Positions 41,959 through 49,761 of a DNA stretch of 64,000 bases are shown in pieces. Numbering within the stretch: the stretch's first letter is position 1; each line of letters starts with the position of its first letter. Both the position numbers and the translations under genes were made by a program. The notes beneath the pieces were generated by a model, which was not told where the DNA came from, ran no database searches, and saw only the letters and a program-made list of their open reading frames with translations. The DNA is from an uncultured Oscillospiraceae bacterium (GTDB lineage Bacteria; Bacillota; Clostridia; Oscillospirales; Acutalibacteraceae), in assembly GCA_902492895.1 (NCBI GenBank), contig CABUNG010000007.1, positions 20,392 to 84,391 of the forward strand. Direction: 5' to 3'.

Positions 41959-43995
41959 ATGGAACAAGCATTTGAAAAAGTGACAAACGGCCTGTACCGC
42001 CACCGCTTTCCCGGCCAAGGTCCCCGTCTTCTCGATTACGCCCGGCCCGCGAAATGGGAGGCGCTGGCCGAGCTGCCCGACGACGCTCTCCCCTTCCGTC
42101 TCGACGAGATCGAGCTCGGCAGGGCCGGAAACCGGACCGTCATCCGCATCCCCTGCGTAGGAAACGACATGCTGTTCGGCCTGGGGTTGCAGTTTAAAAC
42201 CGTCAACCAGCGCCGCCACGTGATGCATCTGCGCGCCGACCATTACACCGGCCAGGACAACGGCCGCGCACACGCGCCCTGCCCGTTCTATGTCGCGGAA
42301 AGCGGCTACGGGGTGTTTCTGGACTGTGCGAACGAAATCTCCTTTTACATGGGGACGGCCCAGGGCACGGATGTGCCACATAAAGCGCCTATCCTCAACC
42401 GGAACCGGGATAAAAACTGGGAAGCCGTTCCCGACAGCCAGTTTGTGGAGATTTCGTTCGACGGCGACAGCGCGGATCTTTACATATTGGCGGGGGACCG
42501 CCCCTTGACCGCCGTCCAGCGGTACAACCTGCTGTGCGGCGGCGGCTGCCTGCCGCCTCTATGGGGACTCGGCTTCTGGCACCGCACCCATTCGCTGTTC
42601 ACGGCCGAACAGGTGGAAAAGGAAGCGGCCGAGTTTGCCGAAAACCGTATACCGCTGTCGGTCATCGGCTTGGAACCCGGCTGGCAGTCGGCCTCCTATC
42701 CCTGCACGTTCGACTGGGATACGGAGCGCTTCCCGGACCCCGCAGCCTTCGTGGAACGGATGGATCGGCAGGGAGTGAAGCTCAATCTCTGGACCCATGC
42801 GTATATCTCCCCCGAGTCCGGTCTCTATCCCACCGTCAAGGATGGGTGCGGATCCCATGAGGTCTGGTGCGGCCGGGTGCCGGACCTGACACAAAAGGAA
42901 ATCTGTGAGGCCTACGCCTCTTATTTCGAGAAAAACCACGTGGCGCTGGGTGTTTCGGGGTATAAGCTGGACGAATGCGACGGATTCGATTTCTATCTTT
43001 GGCCCGATCACGCATCATTCCCCTCCGGCATTCCGGGGCTGCAGATGCGGCAGATCTATGCCCTGTTGCTCCAGAAGATGACCTATGAGATATATCAGCG
43101 GCAAAACCGGCGTACCTACGGCCTCGTCCGTGCGTCCAACTCCGGCTCCTCCGCCTATCCGTATGTGATATACAGCGATTGCTACGACTTCCGGGAATTC
43201 CTCACCGCACTTGTCAACGCATCGTTTATCGGCCAGCTTTGGGTGCCGGAGGTGCGCGAGGCGGCCAATGCCGACGAATGGGTACGGCGGTTCCAGCTGG
43301 TCTGTCTTTCCCCCTTGGCGATGCTCGACGCCTGGTATTCCTCCCTCAAGCCCTGGTCTTTCCCCGAAGTCACAGAGCTGGTGCGGGACGCCGTCGCCCT
43401 GCGGGAATCTCTGCTTCCCTATCTATATGCGGCCTTTGTCCGGTACCACCTGGAAGGGGTGCCGCCCTTCCGTTCCGTCCATCTGGAATATGCCCTCCAC
43501 GATCTGTGCGATGCAAACCGCAGCCAGATCGGCCGGGACGATTATTATCCCACGACCACGACACGCGGCGTAGACGATCAGTTCATGCTGGGCGATCATC
43601 TGATGGTGGCGCCGATGTTCCCGAATGCAAAACAGCGTCATGTCGTGCTTCCGGAAGGGAACTGGTATGATTTCTACACGGGACAATACGCCGGCAGCGG
43701 CGAGGTCATCCTCTGCGAGGCGCCGCTGGACCGGATTCCGCTGTATGTCAAAGACGGCGGCCTGATTCCGTATCGGACAGGCGATGTTCTGGAAGTCCGG
43801 GGTTACGGAACGGCGGACGGATACCTGGATCTGTATGCCGACGACGGCGAATCGATGGAGTTCGATCAGGGCGCCTATCGCCGGATCCGTCTTTCTGTCA
43901 CGAACGGCGTGTATACCGAAACCTGCCTGCACGACGGGTATCCCGATGAGCTGCCGCGGCGCGTGTATCGGCGGATGGAGCCGGGCGCCGTTTGA
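41959..43995 (+). CDS. GH31-family alpha-glycosidase
   Basis: This 678-aa glycoside hydrolase has an N-terminal beta-sandwich (about 1-195), a TIM barrel (about 196-530) and C-terminal beta domains. The nucleophile is probably Asp338 in YKLDECDGFD and the acid/base is likely Asp407 in VIYSDCYDF. Other GH31 marks are PLWGLGFWHR, WTHAYISPESG, and DHLMVAPMFPNAKQRHVVLP with LPEGNWYDFYTG near the end. There is no signal peptide, so it acts in the cytoplasm on imported oligosaccharides. Substrate specificity (alpha-xylose, -glucose or -galactose) is not clear. AGGAGGG at 41949-41955 fixes the start. Confidence 0.92.
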   Translation: MEQAFEKVTNGLYRHRFPGQGPRLLDYARPAKWEALAELPDDALPFRLDEIELGRAGNRTVIRIPCVGNDMLFGLGLQFKTVNQRRHVMHLRADHYTGQDNGRAHAPCPFYVAESGYGVFLDCANEISFYMGTAQGTDVPHKAPILNRNRDKNWEAVPDSQFVEISFDGDSADLYILAGDRPLTAVQRYNLLCGGGCLPPLWGLGFWHRTHSLFTAEQVEKEAAEFAENRIPLSVIGLEPGWQSASYPCTFDWDTERFPDPAAFVERMDRQGVKLNLWTHAYISPESGLYPTVKDGCGSHEVWCGRVPDLTQKEICEAYASYFEKNHVALGVSGYKLDECDGFDFYLWPDHASFPSGIPGLQMRQIYALLLQKMTYEIYQRQNRRTYGLVRASNSGSSAYPYVIYSDCYDFREFLTALVNASFIGQLWVPEVREAANADEWVRRFQLVCLSPLAMLDAWYSSLKPWSFPEVTELVRDAVALRESLLPYLYAAFVRYHLEGVPPFRSVHLEYALHDLCDANRSQIGRDDYYPTTTTRGVDDQFMLGDHLMVAPMFPNAKQRHVVLPEGNWYDFYTGQYAGSGEVILCEAPLDRIPLYVKDGGLIPYRTGDVLEVRGYGTADGYLDLYADDGESMEFDQGAYRRIRLSVTNGVYTETCLHDGYPDELPRRVYRRMEPGAV

Positions 43996-44061
43996 TCGTC
44001 CCCCGTCGCACCTCACGTTTTTCCCACGCCGCCAGGCAGATCGTCCGGCGGCATGCAGCCA

Positions 44062-44097
44062 AAAAGGACCGATGCGGATCCGCATCGGTCCTTTCGT
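44062..44097. terminator. palindromic bidirectional terminator
   Basis: AAAGGACCGATGCGG / CCGCATCGGTCCTTT with a minimal AT centre. It serves GH31 and the convergent membrane protein gene. Confidence 0.85.
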
Positions 44098-44137
44098 TAT
44101 GGTTGCTTTCCGCCCCGGCGGATCCCCTACTGTGCCG

Positions 44138-44836
44138 TTACGCCGCAGACAGACGGCGCAGATCCTCGCCGCGGCGGCGGGTGACGGCCCGATGGATGAA
44201 AAAGATGTACGGCAGGCCGAGATTCGTTTCAAGCAGGGAATTGACGAGCAGCGGGCCGAAGCCATTGGCGCGGATTCCCGTGATCAGCAGGATAAACTCC
44301 CACGCAAACTGCACCAGCACGCCGATGGCCAGAATCCAAAGCAGCGGATACCGCTCTTCCTTCGGCGTCCGGATATTGTGCAGGCACAAAATCGCATATC
44401 CCACAAACAGAAGCAGGGCCATGATGCCGTGATAGCTGCCCGTTCCCCTGGAAATGGTGATCGAGGCAAAGCTGCCGCCGAAATTTTGGCTGAGCAGGGC
44501 CACGGCCAGCCAGCCGGACACGATGAGCAGCGACCATTCGAGCGCATGGCCGTCCCGGTCGAGCCAGAGCCAGATCCAGACAAAATTCGTGAACCCGTAG
44601 CTCATACTCAGCCAGAGCAGAAACCAGAACGGATCGGCGCCGTGCACCTCCCTGGTGCCGAGCAGCAGATAAAACCCGCCGTAATCCACCAGAAAATACA
44701 GCAGTCCGCCGAACAGGCCGAACAGCGCCGCTAAATACTTGCGGCAGACCATCAGCGCGCCGAACAAAAACAACAGGAACCCGATGTCCAGCAGGATATA
44801 GAGCAGATTGAGCGCACGGGAGGGAATGACCTCCAT
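44138..44836 (-). CDS. polytopic membrane protein of unknown function
   Basis: This 232-aa protein has about seven hydrophobic helices (LLYILLDIGFLLFLFGALMV, LFGLFGGLLYFLVDYGGFYL, LLWILAIGVLVQFAWEFILL). Between helices it has conserved-looking LGTREVHGADPFWF and QNFGGSFASITISRG loops, and a basic tail (RRRGEDLRRLSAA). I recognise no family. It is the last gene of a four-gene reverse operon with the tautomerase-, ArsC- and YjbQ-like genes. Met 44836 is favoured; 44878 is the longer alternative. Confidence 0.75.
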   Translation of the reverse strand: MEVIPSRALNLLYILLDIGFLLFLFGALMVCRKYLAALFGLFGGLLYFLVDYGGFYLLLGTREVHGADPFWFLLWLSMSYGFTNFVWIWLWLDRDGHALEWSLLIVSGWLAVALLSQNFGGSFASITISRGTGSYHGIMALLLFVGYAILCLHNIRTPKEERYPLLWILAIGVLVQFAWEFILLITGIRANGFGPLLVNSLLETNLGLPYIFFIHRAVTRRRGEDLRRLSAA

Positions 44837-44884
44837 GACGGTATCCGTCCTTTCTTGGAAACGACATGAAAAGGGCACTCCCGG

Positions 44885-45223
44885 CTAAAAATTGCTGCCG
44901 TCGTATCCCCAGTGTTTGACTTCCTCGTATTTAACGTAGATTCTATCGGAAGGGATGTTCAGTTCCTTGTTGAGCAGGGCGGTCAAGGCCGCGGTCATTT
45001 TGTCATAGGCGGCCGGATCGGCGGCGCCGTACAGCTTGACCTCCACAAAGGCGGCGGGGTGGTCGTCGCCCCGGAAATACAGGCGGCAGCGGTCCTCGAA
45101 GGTGAGCATCAGCCAGTCCTCGCTCTTGCGCAGGATGGGCATGAGTTCACCGAAGCTGGTTTTGAGCCGGGCTTCCTGTTCGGGCGAAACGGCGACGTTC
45201 ACTTTGGTTTGGATGCAAGGCAT
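44885..45223 (-). CDS. tautomerase/MIF-family protein
   Basis: This 112-aa protein begins Met-Pro, so after Met removal Pro1 could act as the catalytic base of the tautomerase superfamily. The fold pattern (PCIQTKVNVAVSPEQEARLK, then FVEVKLYGAADPAAYDKMTA, LNIPSDRIYVKYEEVKHWGY) matches MIF-like phenylpyruvate tautomerases. The physiological substrate is unknown. It lies 13 bp after the ArsC-like gene in the same operon. Confidence 0.85.
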   Translation of the reverse strand: MPCIQTKVNVAVSPEQEARLKTSFGELMPILRKSEDWLMLTFEDRCRLYFRGDDHPAAFVEVKLYGAADPAAYDKMTAALTALLNKELNIPSDRIYVKYEEVKHWGYDGSNF

Positions 45224-45236
45224 GTTCCTTCCTCCT

Positions 45237-45614
45237 TTAAGATAAATGGGCGGTTTCCCGCAATAGGGCGGTCCATTCGGCCGGGCGGAAGCCGGGTAGG
45301 GCGCGGTTTCCGACGACCAGCAGCGGACGCCGGACCAGCATGCCGTCCGACGCGAGCAGCTCGAGCTGCTCCTTTTCCCCGAGTTCCGGCAGACGTTCCG
45401 CGAGATTCATCGAACGGTAGAGCAGGCCGCTCGTATTGAAATACCGCCGGAGCGGCAAGCCGGTTTCCCGGCTCCAGAGACGAAGCTCCTCCGCCGTTGG
45501 GCGATTCTCCTTAATATGCCGCTCGGCAAAAACCAGGCCCTGATCCTGCAGAAACGCCTTCGCTTTCTGGCAGGTGGAGCAGGGCGGGTACAGAATCAGC
45601 GTGATCGGATCCAT
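45237..45614 (-). CDS. ArsC/Spx-family protein
   Basis: This 125-aa thioredoxin-like protein has the redox-type CSTC pair near the N-terminus (ILYPPCSTCQKAKAFLQ), followed by NRPTAEELRLWSRETGLPLR and MLVRRPLLVVGNRALPGFR. This is the arsenate-reductase-family layout used by glutathione- or thioredoxin-linked YffB/Spx-like proteins. There is no adjacent arsenic transporter, so arsenate reduction is doubtful. Start 45614 follows a GAAAGGAT site; the longer upstream frame is antisense-like to the next gene. Confidence 0.88.
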   Translation of the reverse strand: MDPITLILYPPCSTCQKAKAFLQDQGLVFAERHIKENRPTAEELRLWSRETGLPLRRYFNTSGLLYRSMNLAERLPELGEKEQLELLASDGMLVRRPLLVVGNRALPGFRPAEWTALLRETAHLS

Positions 45615-45636
45615 CTTGCAACATCCTTTCGCGGGA

Positions 45637-46053
45637 CTATTCCCCGATGATTTTGACGAGCGCGTGCTTATCCCGCCCGCCGTCGAATTCATAGTAAAAA
45701 ATCTGCTCCCAGGTGCCGAAATCCAACCGGCCCTCCGTAATGGCCACCACCACTTCCCGCCCCATGATCGTCCGCTTGAGGTGGGCATCGGCGTTGTCCT
45801 CATATCCGTTGTGGGCATACCGGTCATAGGGCTTTTCCGGGGCCAGGCCTTCAAGCCAGGTCTCGAAATCGCGGTGGAGCCCGCTTTCGTCGTCGTTGAT
45901 GAATACGCTGGCCGTGATATTCATGGCGTTGACCAGCACAAAGCCTTCGCGTACGCCGCTCTCCCGCACCGCCTGTTCAACATTCGGCGTGATGTTGACG
46001 AGGCCTCGGCGGGCCGGCAGGCGGAACCACAGTTCTTTGCGGTAGCTCTTCAT
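45637..46053 (-). CDS. YjbQ/UPF0047-family protein
   Basis: This 138-aa protein has the family motif block [20 protein letters not shown] followed by [20 protein letters not shown]. His and Glu/Asp residues there form the presumed active site. E. coli YjbQ has weak thiamine-phosphate synthase activity; the true role is unclear. GGGGGA precedes ATG 46053. It is the first gene of a four-gene operon with a good promoter. Confidence 0.92.
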   Translation of the reverse strand: MKSYRKELWFRLPARRGLVNITPNVEQAVRESGVREGFVLVNAMNITASVFINDDESGLHRDFETWLEGLAPEKPYDRYAHNGYEDNADAHLKRTIMGREVVVAITEGRLDFGTWEQIFYYEFDGGRDKHALVKIIGE

Positions 46054-46079
46054 GGGATCCCCCATTTCCTTTTTCTCCC

Positions 46080-46108
46080 AGTATAGCAGATTCCGGACCG
46101 GGGAACAA
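46080..46108 (-). promoter_or_regulatory. promoter of the YjbQ-ArsC-tautomerase operon
   Basis: Reverse strand: TTGTTC (46108-46103), a 17-bp spacer ending TGC, and TATACT (46085-46080). Confidence 0.72.
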
Positions 46109-46173
46109 GACCCACGGCGGAGGGATCGAAAAAAATCCGGCCGCCCATAGAGGAGAACCGGCTTATCGGCAAA

Positions 46174-46212
46174 AACAAGGGCATTCCCCCGTTTTGCGGG
46201 GAATGCCCTCTC
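46174..46212 (-). terminator. hairpin terminator between operons
   Basis: Reverse strand: AGGGCATTCCCC / GGGGGAATGCCCT followed by TTGTTTTTG. It may stop histidine-kinase transcripts that read antisense through the RNHCP gene. Confidence 0.72.
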
Positions 46213-46316
46213 GTAACCTCTAAAAGCCATTTTCAGAGTGCGCCAGAAACACAGTTTGAAACAGCGGAGTGCTGCCTGACCGCACTCATGGCGAATGGAA
46301 GGATTGGCCCCGGCTC

Positions 46317-46345
46317 TTGCTTTTGGGCGCCATATCCCCTATACT
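46317..46345 (+). promoter_or_regulatory. promoter of the RNHCP gene
   Basis: TTGCTT (46317-46322), a 17-bp spacer and TATACT (46340-46345), 34 bp before the ATG. Confidence 0.7.
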
Positions 46346-46379
46346 GATGGAAACGGCATTTGAGTGGAGGCGGAACCAT

Positions 46380-46694
46380 ATGGAAGACCGGCGCTTTGTC
46401 AAAAACGATCAGGGATTTGTCTGCGGACACTGCGGAAAAACCGTTGAACCGCTCGGCTATACCTCCCGCAACCACTGTCCGCATTGTCTCTATTCTCTGC
46501 ATGTGGACGTCCATCCCGGAGACCGGCAGAACCCCTGCCGGGGCTTGATGGAACCGGTCGGACTCGAAATCTCCCCGAAAAAGGGATACGTCATCCGGTT
46601 CCGCTGCACCAAATGCGGGGGCGAGGGACGGAACAAGGCCGCAAAGGACGACGATTTCGATCTTCTGCTCCGTCTGTCCGCCCGAGAACCCTAA
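46380..46694 (+). CDS. RNHCP-domain zinc-ribbon protein
   Basis: This 104-aa protein carries the signature SRNHCPHCLYSLHVDV that names the RNHCP family. CGHCG is before it and CTKCGGEG after, giving three Cys pairs for zinc. NPCRGLMEPVGL is a further family mark. The function is unknown; it may bind nucleic acid. GTGGAGG at 46364-46370 supports ATG 46380. It ends 5 bp from the convergent histidine-kinase stop. Confidence 0.92.
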   Translation: MEDRRFVKNDQGFVCGHCGKTVEPLGYTSRNHCPHCLYSLHVDVHPGDRQNPCRGLMEPVGLEISPKKGYVIRFRCTKCGGEGRNKAAKDDDFDLLLRLSAREP

Positions 46695-46699
46695 CCCGC

Positions 46700-47620
46700 T
46701 CACGCGGGCAGATGCAGGGCCGGCCAGCGGACGGTGATCGTCAGTTTATTCTGTATCAGCAGAGCTTCGGTTTCCCCGCCCATCTGCACCGCCAAGCGGT
46801 GCACGATGGCAAGTCCCAGGCCGGTATCCTGTCCGGTGCGCATTTTATCGGCTGTGAAAAACCGGTCGAACAGGTGCTCGACGTCTTGAGGGAGCAGCCC
46901 CGGCGCCAGATTGGTAAAACAGGTGATCACCATCCCGCCCTCCTGGAACGCCCGGATGTGCAGATCGCCCGCGCCGTGCTTGATGGCGTTTTGAAACAGA
47001 TTCGTGTAAATACGCTGTACGGCCTGGGCATCGGCCAGGATGGGGGGCAGCCCCTCCGCGACATTCAGCACCGCATCCCGGTCCGCTCCGGCAAAATCGG
47101 CGTAAAAAGCCGCCGCCAGTTCACAAACCAGCGTTCCTACCGCCACCGGTTCCTTTTCCAGCGTGTATCCCCCGGCCTCCAGGCAGGAAAGGTCGTAAAA
47201 CCCGGTCACAAGGGCCTGCAGGGCCCGGGCGCGGTTTTCCACGATGCCGAGATATTCGCGGCATTCCTCCGGCGTGGTTCCGTCGGCGCCGATGAGCTGC
47301 AAATACCCCAGAATCGAGGTCAGAGGGGTGCGCAGATCGTGGGAGATATTCGCGATCTCCTGCCGCCGCTGCTGTTCCTGCCGCTGATGCCAGATATCGC
47401 TCGCCTGCCGTTCGTCGAGCAGGGCGTTGATCTCTTCGAGCAGCCGTTCCAGATCCCAGTCGGGTACCGTGAGCTTCAGACGCTCGTTGGTCTGCGTGCG
47501 CCGCAGATTTTCCAAAGAACGGCGCGCTTTGTGCAGATTCTGTTTGTATAGGAACAGCGCGGTGCCGCAGGCCGCGAGCAGCAGCGCCAGCGCCGTGATG
47601 ATCCATCCGGCGATTCCCAT
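46700..47620 (-). CDS. sensor histidine kinase
   Basis: This 306-aa protein has a single N-terminal membrane helix (about 4-24) with essentially no extracellular part, then a coiled coil. The H box is IANISHDLRTPLTSILGYLQ, the N box NLFQNAIKHG, and the G region GQDTGLGLAIVHRLA. Kinases with minimal sensors usually take their signal from a partner ABC transporter. The ABC pair lies just upstream (47730-49447) and the OmpR-type partner regulator at 51288. It has its own extended -10 promoter. Confidence 0.93.
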   Translation of the reverse strand: MGIAGWIITALALLLAACGTALFLYKQNLHKARRSLENLRRTQTNERLKLTVPDWDLERLLEEINALLDERQASDIWHQRQEQQRRQEIANISHDLRTPLTSILGYLQLIGADGTTPEECREYLGIVENRARALQALVTGFYDLSCLEAGGYTLEKEPVAVGTLVCELAAAFYADFAGADRDAVLNVAEGLPPILADAQAVQRIYTNLFQNAIKHGAGDLHIRAFQEGGMVITCFTNLAPGLLPQDVEHLFDRFFTADKMRTGQDTGLGLAIVHRLAVQMGGETEALLIQNKLTITVRWPALHLPA

Positions 47621-47644
47621 GGCCGCAGCCCCCTTTCAGTGTTC

Positions 47645-47653
47645 AGTATAGCA
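47645..47653 (-). promoter_or_regulatory. extended -10 promoter of the histidine kinase
   Basis: Reverse strand TGCTATACT, 25 bp before the start codon. The following bases (GAACACTGAAAGG) resemble the start of the regulator transcript. Confidence 0.55.
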
Positions 47654-47684
47654 TATATCGGACAGGATGGCCAGATTTCGGTTA

Positions 47685-47720
47685 AAACGGAAGTGCCGCC
47701 GGGATGTTTCCCAGGCGGCA
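47685..47720 (-). terminator. terminator of the ABC exporter operon
   Basis: Reverse strand TGCCGCC-T-GGGA / TCCC-GGCGGCA with a bulged T, then CTTCCGTTTTAACC. It separates the ABC genes from the kinase gene. Confidence 0.6.
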
Positions 47721-47729
47721 TTCCCCCTT

Positions 47730-48494
47730 TTAATTGATTTCCTTTTTACGGAAGAAAAAGATCCCGATGAGCGTGCTTCCAACGGCGTAAGCGCCGCCGA
47801 CAATCAGGCACTTGAAAATCGTATCCTGCGTCAGTTCATCCTGCATGATCAGATCGAACAGCGGGGAGAGCAGCCATTCCCGCACGGTGTTGAAGGCCGG
47901 CTCAAAATGCGCGGCGAATTGCATAATCGTGGGCAGCAGACCAAAAAAGCCTACATAGCCGAGGGCATACATCGTGCTGCTTTTGACGTGGAAGGCGAGC
48001 ATGTTGCCAAAGCACAGGCCGCCGATCCACAGCGGCAGACACGCGAGCAGCCGTTCTCCCACCAGACGGAGATACTCCCCTATCGGCACCTCCTTGACCG
48101 GCCCCAGAATCACGAGTCCGGCCCCGAGGATCACGGTCAGGATCACGAAGAGACTGGCAAACGCGATCAGCAGCTGTGTGATGAGTTTGCCCAGATACAC
48201 ACTCGCCCGGGGCGTGCCGAACGCAATCGTGTTTTTCATCGTGAGATATTTGTATTCCTCGGAAAACACCATATCGACGAACGGCAGACACAGATAGAGG
48301 CCGATGGGCAGCATCGTCACCGTCATAAGGGCAACATCGTCGAAACCGCTCCGCTTCTCCATCGGGTGTCCCTGGTTGGCGACGGCGAACAAAATTACGG
48401 CGGCGAGACCGAGCGCCACGACAATGCCGGTGAGCAGATACGGATAGAGACGGTGCCGGGTTTTGTACAGCTCGCTTTTGATCATACGCAGCAT
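47730..48494 (-). CDS. ABC-2-type exporter permease
   Basis: This 254-aa membrane protein has six predicted helices. It starts LRMIKSELYKTRHRLYPYLL and has VDMVFSEEYKYLTMKNTIAFG as the cytoplasmic loop typical of bacitracin/lantibiotic exporter permeases. Met 48494 shares one base with the ATPase stop (TAATG), indicating translational coupling. With the ATPase it probably exports or removes a peptide or drug. Confidence 0.9.
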   Translation of the reverse strand: MLRMIKSELYKTRHRLYPYLLTGIVVALGLAAVILFAVANQGHPMEKRSGFDDVALMTVTMLPIGLYLCLPFVDMVFSEEYKYLTMKNTIAFGTPRASVYLGKLITQLLIAFASLFVILTVILGAGLVILGPVKEVPIGEYLRLVGERLLACLPLWIGGLCFGNMLAFHVKSSTMYALGYVGFFGLLPTIMQFAAHFEPAFNTVREWLLSPLFDLIMQDELTQDTIFKCLIVGGAYAVGSTLIGIFFFRKKEIN

Positions 48495-49447
48495 TACGCA
48501 TCTCTCCTTTCTCCGGCAGACGGATGGGTACGGCCGATCAGCCGCAGGAAATAGTCTTCGAGATTGGTGCCGCGGGTGTTGATCGTCTGTACCCGCACAC
48601 CGTCCGCTGCGAAGGCCTCCGTCACCTTCATCGGATCTTCCAGGAAGGCGTAAATCCGGATCCGGTTTTCGGGCAGGATCTCGTACGAGGAGCACAGCAG
48701 GCGGCTTTCAAGGCTCACGGCCGCTTTGGGCGCGTCGTCGACGGTGAGCTCCAAACATTCGCGGCAGCATTCCTCGATATCCTTCGCGGAAATCTGCTGC
48801 AGCATATGTCCGCCGTCGATGAAACCGTAATGGGTCGCAAGATTGGAAAGCTCGCTGAGAATATGGCTCGAAATCAGAATGGTGATCTGTCTCTCGGCGT
48901 GGAGCCGCAGCAGCAGGTCGCGGAACTGCACGATGCCCATCGGATCGAGGCCGTTGATCGGCTCGTCGAGGAGCAGCAGGTCGGGGCTGCCCATGATCGC
49001 GAGGGCCAGTCCCAGCCGCTGCTTCATACCGAGGGAAAAATGCTTGAATTTTTTGTTCTTCGTATCGTCCAGACCAACGAGACGCAGGGACTCCTTCACG
49101 CATTCCCGGCCGGTGATGCCCCGCTGCAGGCGGTATGTTTCGAGGTTCTGTTCCGCGGTCAGAAAGGGATAGAAGCTCGGGGTCTCGATGACGGCGCCGA
49201 TCCGCTGCCGCATCCGGCCGAGGGTACGTGGATTCGAATCCCCGAACAGCTCGATCTCTCCCCCATTCGGGAAGCTTTGGGAGGTAATCATCCGCATCAA
49301 CGTGGTTTTCCCCGCTCCGTTTTTTCCCACCAATCCATAAATCTGGCCCCGCTCGACCCGCATATCCACGTGATCCACCGCCATTGCGGTGCCGAAGCGT
49401 TTGCACAGTCCCCGCGTGACCAGCACATTCTCTGCCATTTCCTTCAT
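48494..49447 (-). CDS. ABC exporter ATP-binding protein
   Basis: This 317-aa ATPase has Walker A GLVGKNGAGKTTLM (about 38-51), signature FSLGMKQRLGLALA, Walker B LLLLDEPINGLDP and the switch-region SSH. A C-terminal ~90-residue extension is typical of BcrA-like drug/peptide exporters. It lies downstream of three 11-bp-phased CTTTAGA repeats, so it is probably induced by the split two-component system. Confidence 0.95.
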   Translation of the reverse strand: MKEMAENVLVTRGLCKRFGTAMAVDHVDMRVERGQIYGLVGKNGAGKTTLMRMITSQSFPNGGEIELFGDSNPRTLGRMRQRIGAVIETPSFYPFLTAEQNLETYRLQRGITGRECVKESLRLVGLDDTKNKKFKHFSLGMKQRLGLALAIMGSPDLLLLDEPINGLDPMGIVQFRDLLLRLHAERQITILISSHILSELSNLATHYGFIDGGHMLQQISAKDIEECCRECLELTVDDAPKAAVSLESRLLCSSYEILPENRIRIYAFLEDPMKVTEAFAADGVRVQTINTRGTNLEDYFLRLIGRTHPSAGERRDA

Positions 49448-49469
49448 CCTTCCGTCTGAGATTGTCCTC

Positions 49470-49524
49470 AGTATAGTCCCCCGGTTTCAAAAAGCCTTAA
49501 AGGAAATCTAAAGAAACTCTAAAG
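49470..49524 (-). promoter_or_regulatory. ABC operon promoter with three phased activator repeats
   Basis: Reverse strand: CTTTAGAG (49524-49517), CTTTAGAT (49513-49506) and CTTTAAGG (49502-49495) repeat exactly every 11 bp. The -10 TATACT is at 49475-49470. The last repeat overlaps the poor -35 position (AAGGCT), the arrangement used by OmpR/PhoB activators. Confidence 0.7.
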
Positions 49525-49617
49525 CTCACATCGTCTCTCGCGGCTCTCCCGTCATCCATCCGACCGGTCAAACCCGAGGGGCAAAACATCTCAATTTTGT
49601 CATTTTTACAATATCCA

Positions 49618-49646
49618 TTGATATCCTCGCATCTATACTATATACT
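49618..49646 (+). promoter_or_regulatory. promoter of the phosphodiester glycosidase gene
   Basis: TTGATA (49618-49623), a 17-bp spacer and TATACT (49641-49646), with AT-rich surroundings and a leader of about 110 nt. This and the ABC promoter are all I see in 49448-49761. Confidence 0.7.
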
Positions 49647-49761
49647 AAAAATATTGTAAATTCCGTTTATTAAATAAAATACGGCTGCCATCCATAGCGG
49701 CGCGGAAACGGTACGCAGAGCGTCCTCAGAGGATGGACAACCTCTATTTTTTCAATAAGAG

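Noticed and set aside
46233..46703. 156-codon reverse ORF opposite the RNHCP gene
   Set aside because: It is antisense to a gene with a clear family signature, promoter and RBS.
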